From Sphingomonas jejuensis (GTDB taxonomy: Bacteria > Pseudomonadota > Alphaproteobacteria > Sphingomonadales > Sphingomonadaceae), in assembly GCF_011927695.1 (NCBI RefSeq), contig NZ_JAATJE010000001.1:372001-436000 (forward strand): a DNA stretch of 64,000 nucleotides, given 5' to 3'. Under the pieces are notes generated by a model. That model saw nothing but the letters and a program-made list of their open reading frames with translations, was not told the DNA's origin and ran no database searches. Position numbers and translations under genes: made by a program. Shown here piece after piece: positions 61,926 to 64,000 of this stretch. Each line of letters begins with the position of its first letter. The first letter of the stretch is position 1.

Positions 61926-63136
61926 CGCGTGGGCAGCGCCTCCAGCAGCGACGGCTCGCTCCGGCTGCCGATCGCCCCGCCCTCGGCGCCTTCCGCCCGG
62001 GCGATGTAGCCGCGCGATTTCTCGACCTCGTTCGACAGCGTGTTGACGGTGGTCTTCATGCTGTCGAGCGCCTTCAGCTTGAACGCGTCGATCGAATCCA
62101 TCGTGTCGTAGATGTTCTGGAACGCGCGGGAGAGCGTCTCCAGCGGGATGGTCGCCGACGCGGCCTGCTCGTGGATGCGGGCGGTCTGGTCCTTCAGCAT
62201 CTTGCCGGTGGAATCGATGATGTTGGCGGTGGTGGTGTTGAGCGCGGTGATCTGCTCCAGCACCAGCTTCTGGTTGGTCAGCGCCTGCGCCACCGTCACG
62301 GCCGTGCGCAGCGCGGACACGGTGGTGGTCGATGCCCGGTCGACGCCCTTGATCAGCTCGACATTGTTCTTCTTGACGAGGTCGAGCGCCAGGTAGCCCT
62401 GCACCGTCACCGCCATCTGCGTCAGCAGGTCCTGCGTGCGCTGCCGCACGTAGAACAGCGCGGTCTCGCGGATCGCCTTGGCCTTCGCCGGGTCGGTGGC
62501 GTCCAGCTCGTGCGCCCGGTCCTCGAGCTTCTGGTCGAGCGCCTTGGACATGTGGATCATCTGCTCCAGCCGGCCCATCGCCGCCCACAGCTTCTGCCGC
62601 TCCGTCCCAATCGCGGCATTGTCCATCAACAGCTCGTCCTTGCCGCCCTGCAGGCGGGCCAGGATCGTGGCGATGTGGCTCTGCGCCGATTTGTAGCCGT
62701 CGAAATAATCACGGATCTTCGAGCCGAAGGGGATGATCCCGAACAGCTTCTTGGGCGCCAGCAGGTTGCCGCGCTTGCCCGGATCCAGGTCCTCGATGGT
62801 GCGGCGAAGCTCGGCCAAGTCGGTGCCGACGCCCGATTCCTGATCCATCGCGCGGACCGGCCGATCGAGGAAGCGGTTGCTCTCGCCCGCCGCCGCACGG
62901 ATCTCCTTCTGGCCCAAGGCCGTGATGCTGTCGACGCGGCGGCCGAACTCGGGCGAATTCACGTCCTGCGCCGCCAGATCCTCGACAAAGGCATCGACCT
63001 TCTTGTCGAGCTCCGTGCGCTCCTCCGGCTTCAGCGGAACCAGCCCGGACGCCTTTTCGGGCGCGACGGCCGGCACGGGATCGGGCGCGGTCAGCACCAG
63101 ATCGGGCTCGGCAAGCTTGGTTTCGGTGGTCGCCAT
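61922..63136 (-). CDS. TelA-family toxic anion resistance protein
   Basis: This 404-residue cytoplasmic, mostly helical protein matches the TelA (tellurite resistance) family. GIIPFGSKIRDYFDGYKSAQ, FVEDLAAQDVNSPEFGRRV and LTNQKLVLEQITALNTTTAN are recognisable family segments. How TelA proteins give resistance to tellurite or other envelope stress is not settled. It is first in a two-gene unit with the XpaC-like membrane protein. Confidence 0.85.
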   Translation of the reverse strand: MATTETKLAEPDLVLTAPDPVPAVAPEKASGLVPLKPEERTELDKKVDAFVEDLAAQDVNSPEFGRRVDSITALGQKEIRAAAGESNRFLDRPVRAMDQESGVGTDLAELRRTIEDLDPGKRGNLLAPKKLFGIIPFGSKIRDYFDGYKSAQSHIATILARLQGGKDELLMDNAAIGTERQKLWAAMGRLEQMIHMSKALDQKLEDRAHELDATDPAKAKAIRETALFYVRQRTQDLLTQMAVTVQGYLALDLVKKNNVELIKGVDRASTTTVSALRTAVTVAQALTNQKLVLEQITALNTTTANIIDSTGKMLKDQTARIHEQAASATIPLETLSRAFQNIYDTMDSIDAFKLKALDSMKTTVNTLSNEVEKSRGYIARAEGAEGGAIGSRSEPSLLEALPTR

Positions 63137-63194
63137 CTTGTCGTTCGTCCTTCCCCGCGGTCGTCAGCAGAAACTAGACCCTGCCGGCCGCCAT

Positions 63195-64000
63195 TCAAGC
63201 GCGTTTCGCCGATGGGGAAGGCGTGTCCGTCGACGGACCTCTTGCCAGCCGCGCGGCGATCACCGCCGACAGCATCAGCTGCAGCTGGTGATACAGCAGG
63301 AGGGGGAGGAGGATGGCCCCCGCATCGCCGCCCGGAAACAGGATGCGCGCCATCGGCGCCCCCGTCGCCAGGCTTTTGTGCGCGCCGGCGAACAGCAGCG
63401 TCGCCCGGTCGGGCCGCTCCAGCCGCAGGATCGCCCCCAGCCACCAGGCGCCCGCAAAGGCGAGGGCGAGCACGCCGGCCGTCACCGCGGCGATGATCGC
63501 CAGCGTCTCGCCATCCACCCGCGACCACAGCCCGTCGGCGACCGCCTCGGCAAAGGCGGTAAAGACCGCCAGCAGGATGGTGAGCCGGTCGAGCCGGCCA
63601 AGGATGGCGCGGTGCCGCTCCGCAAAGGCTCCCAGCCAGCGCTGCGACACCTGGCCTGCCATGAACGGCAGCAGCAGGATGGCGGCGATGCGCGCGATGC
63701 CGTCGGCGTTGAACCCGGCGCCCCCCGCATGCGCCAGCAACGCGAACAGGAGCGGCGCCAGCAGCACGCCTGCGATGTTGGACAGCGCCGATGCGACAAC
63801 GGCCGCGGCCACGTTGCCGCCTGCCAGCGAGCTGTAGGCGATCGACGATTGCACGGTGGTGGGCAGCACGGCGAGGAAGATGAACCCCGCCGCCACCCCG
63901 CCGCCCAGCAGCGGCGCCGTTGCCGCCGCGATCCCGACGCCGACAAGCGGAAGCAGGATGTAGCCAAAGGCCATGATGCCGCCCTGCAGCCGCCAGTGGC
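63195..64000 (-). CDS. Bile acid:sodium symporter family protein (5' end outside window)
   Basis: At least 268 codons of a membrane protein are visible and the frame is still open at the right edge, where HWRLQGGIMAFGYILLPLVG reads on past the ATG at 63974. Seven to eight helices are seen, including AVLPTTVQSSIAYSSLAGGN, a segment typical of the SBF/YfeH-type (SLC10A7-like) branch. It should be a secondary transporter of an organic anion with sodium; the substrate is unknown. The last residues are disordered (GPSTDTPSPSAKRA). Confidence 0.85.
   Translation of the reverse strand, partial: HWRLQGGIMAFGYILLPLVGVGIAAATAPLLGGGVAAGFIFLAVLPTTVQSSIAYSSLAGGNVAAAVVASALSNIAGVLLAPLLFALLAHAGGAGFNADGIARIAAILLLPFMAGQVSQRWLGAFAERHRAILGRLDRLTILLAVFTAFAEAVADGLWSRVDGETLAIIAAVTAGVLALAFAGAWWLGAILRLERPDRATLLFAGAHKSLATGAPMARILFPGGDAGAILLPLLLYHQLQLMLSAVIAARLARGPSTDTPSPSAKRA

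Overview
The window is a high-GC stretch of chromosome that reads like a sphingomonad or close alphaproteobacterial relative. Supporting traits are two large TonB-dependent receptors (one of the Caulobacter/sphingomonad glycan type), a PEPxxWA-CTERM surface protein, a cyanide-insensitive-type cytochrome bd operon followed by a DUF2474 gene, and many ATGA or GTGA gene overlaps with GTG and TTG starts. No rRNA, CRISPR array, transposase or integrase was seen. There is one tRNA gene, tRNA-Gln(CTG).

Region 1 (1-10824) is a catabolic island: the tail of a Rieske-type ferredoxin, an acyl/aryl-CoA ligase, two small ABM-domain proteins, a TonB receptor, a lipoprotein PQQ-cytochrome c alcohol dehydrogenase, a VOC-fold protein and two tandem Rieske oxygenase alpha subunits. 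Three promoter regions here share a dyad of the form CAATCA-N4-TGWTTK, which points to one regulon with a regulator outside the window. The substrate cannot be read from sequence; an aromatic or terpenoid compound is the best guess. Acetyl-CoA synthetase (TTG start) and an enoyl-CoA hydratase follow.

Region 2 (13063-20307) is mostly housekeeping: biotin synthase, a GNAT protein, cydA-cydB-DUF2474 and glucokinase.

Region 3 (20484-26996) is the most interesting part. A LuxR-type HTH regulator precedes a six-gene operon that looks like a divergent functional-amyloid (Fap-like) secretion system. It holds a 529-residue Asp/Asn/Ser repeat protein with no basic residue after its signal peptide, a small companion with a related C-terminal motif, a C39 cysteine-peptidase lipoprotein (FapD-like), an exported protein (possible FapE role), a coiled-coil plus beta-barrel outer-membrane protein (FapF-like) and a COG3650-like lipoprotein. 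Region 4 (27074-37003) has an SRPBCC/Zn-alcohol dehydrogenase/SDR operon, a hybrid histidine kinase, an AsmA protein and an M13 metallopeptidase.

Region 5 (37170-47387) is a LacI-controlled glycan locus: TonB receptor, tryptophan-halogenase-like flavoprotein, DUF6445-like protein, LacI regulator, GH3 and GH30 hydrolases. An identical 14-bp palindrome lies before each of its two transcription units, and the second copy is inside the 3' end of the lacI coding region. Region 6 (47437-64000) contains an OmpR-type two-component pair, a SulP transporter with beta-carbonic anhydrase, a DUF4142 protein, a metallophosphoesterase, a three-subunit molybdenum hydroxylase, Ppx/GppA with RlmE, tRNA-Gln, a PEP-CTERM protein, an XpaC/TelA-type pair and a bile-acid:sodium-symporter-family gene cut by the right edge.
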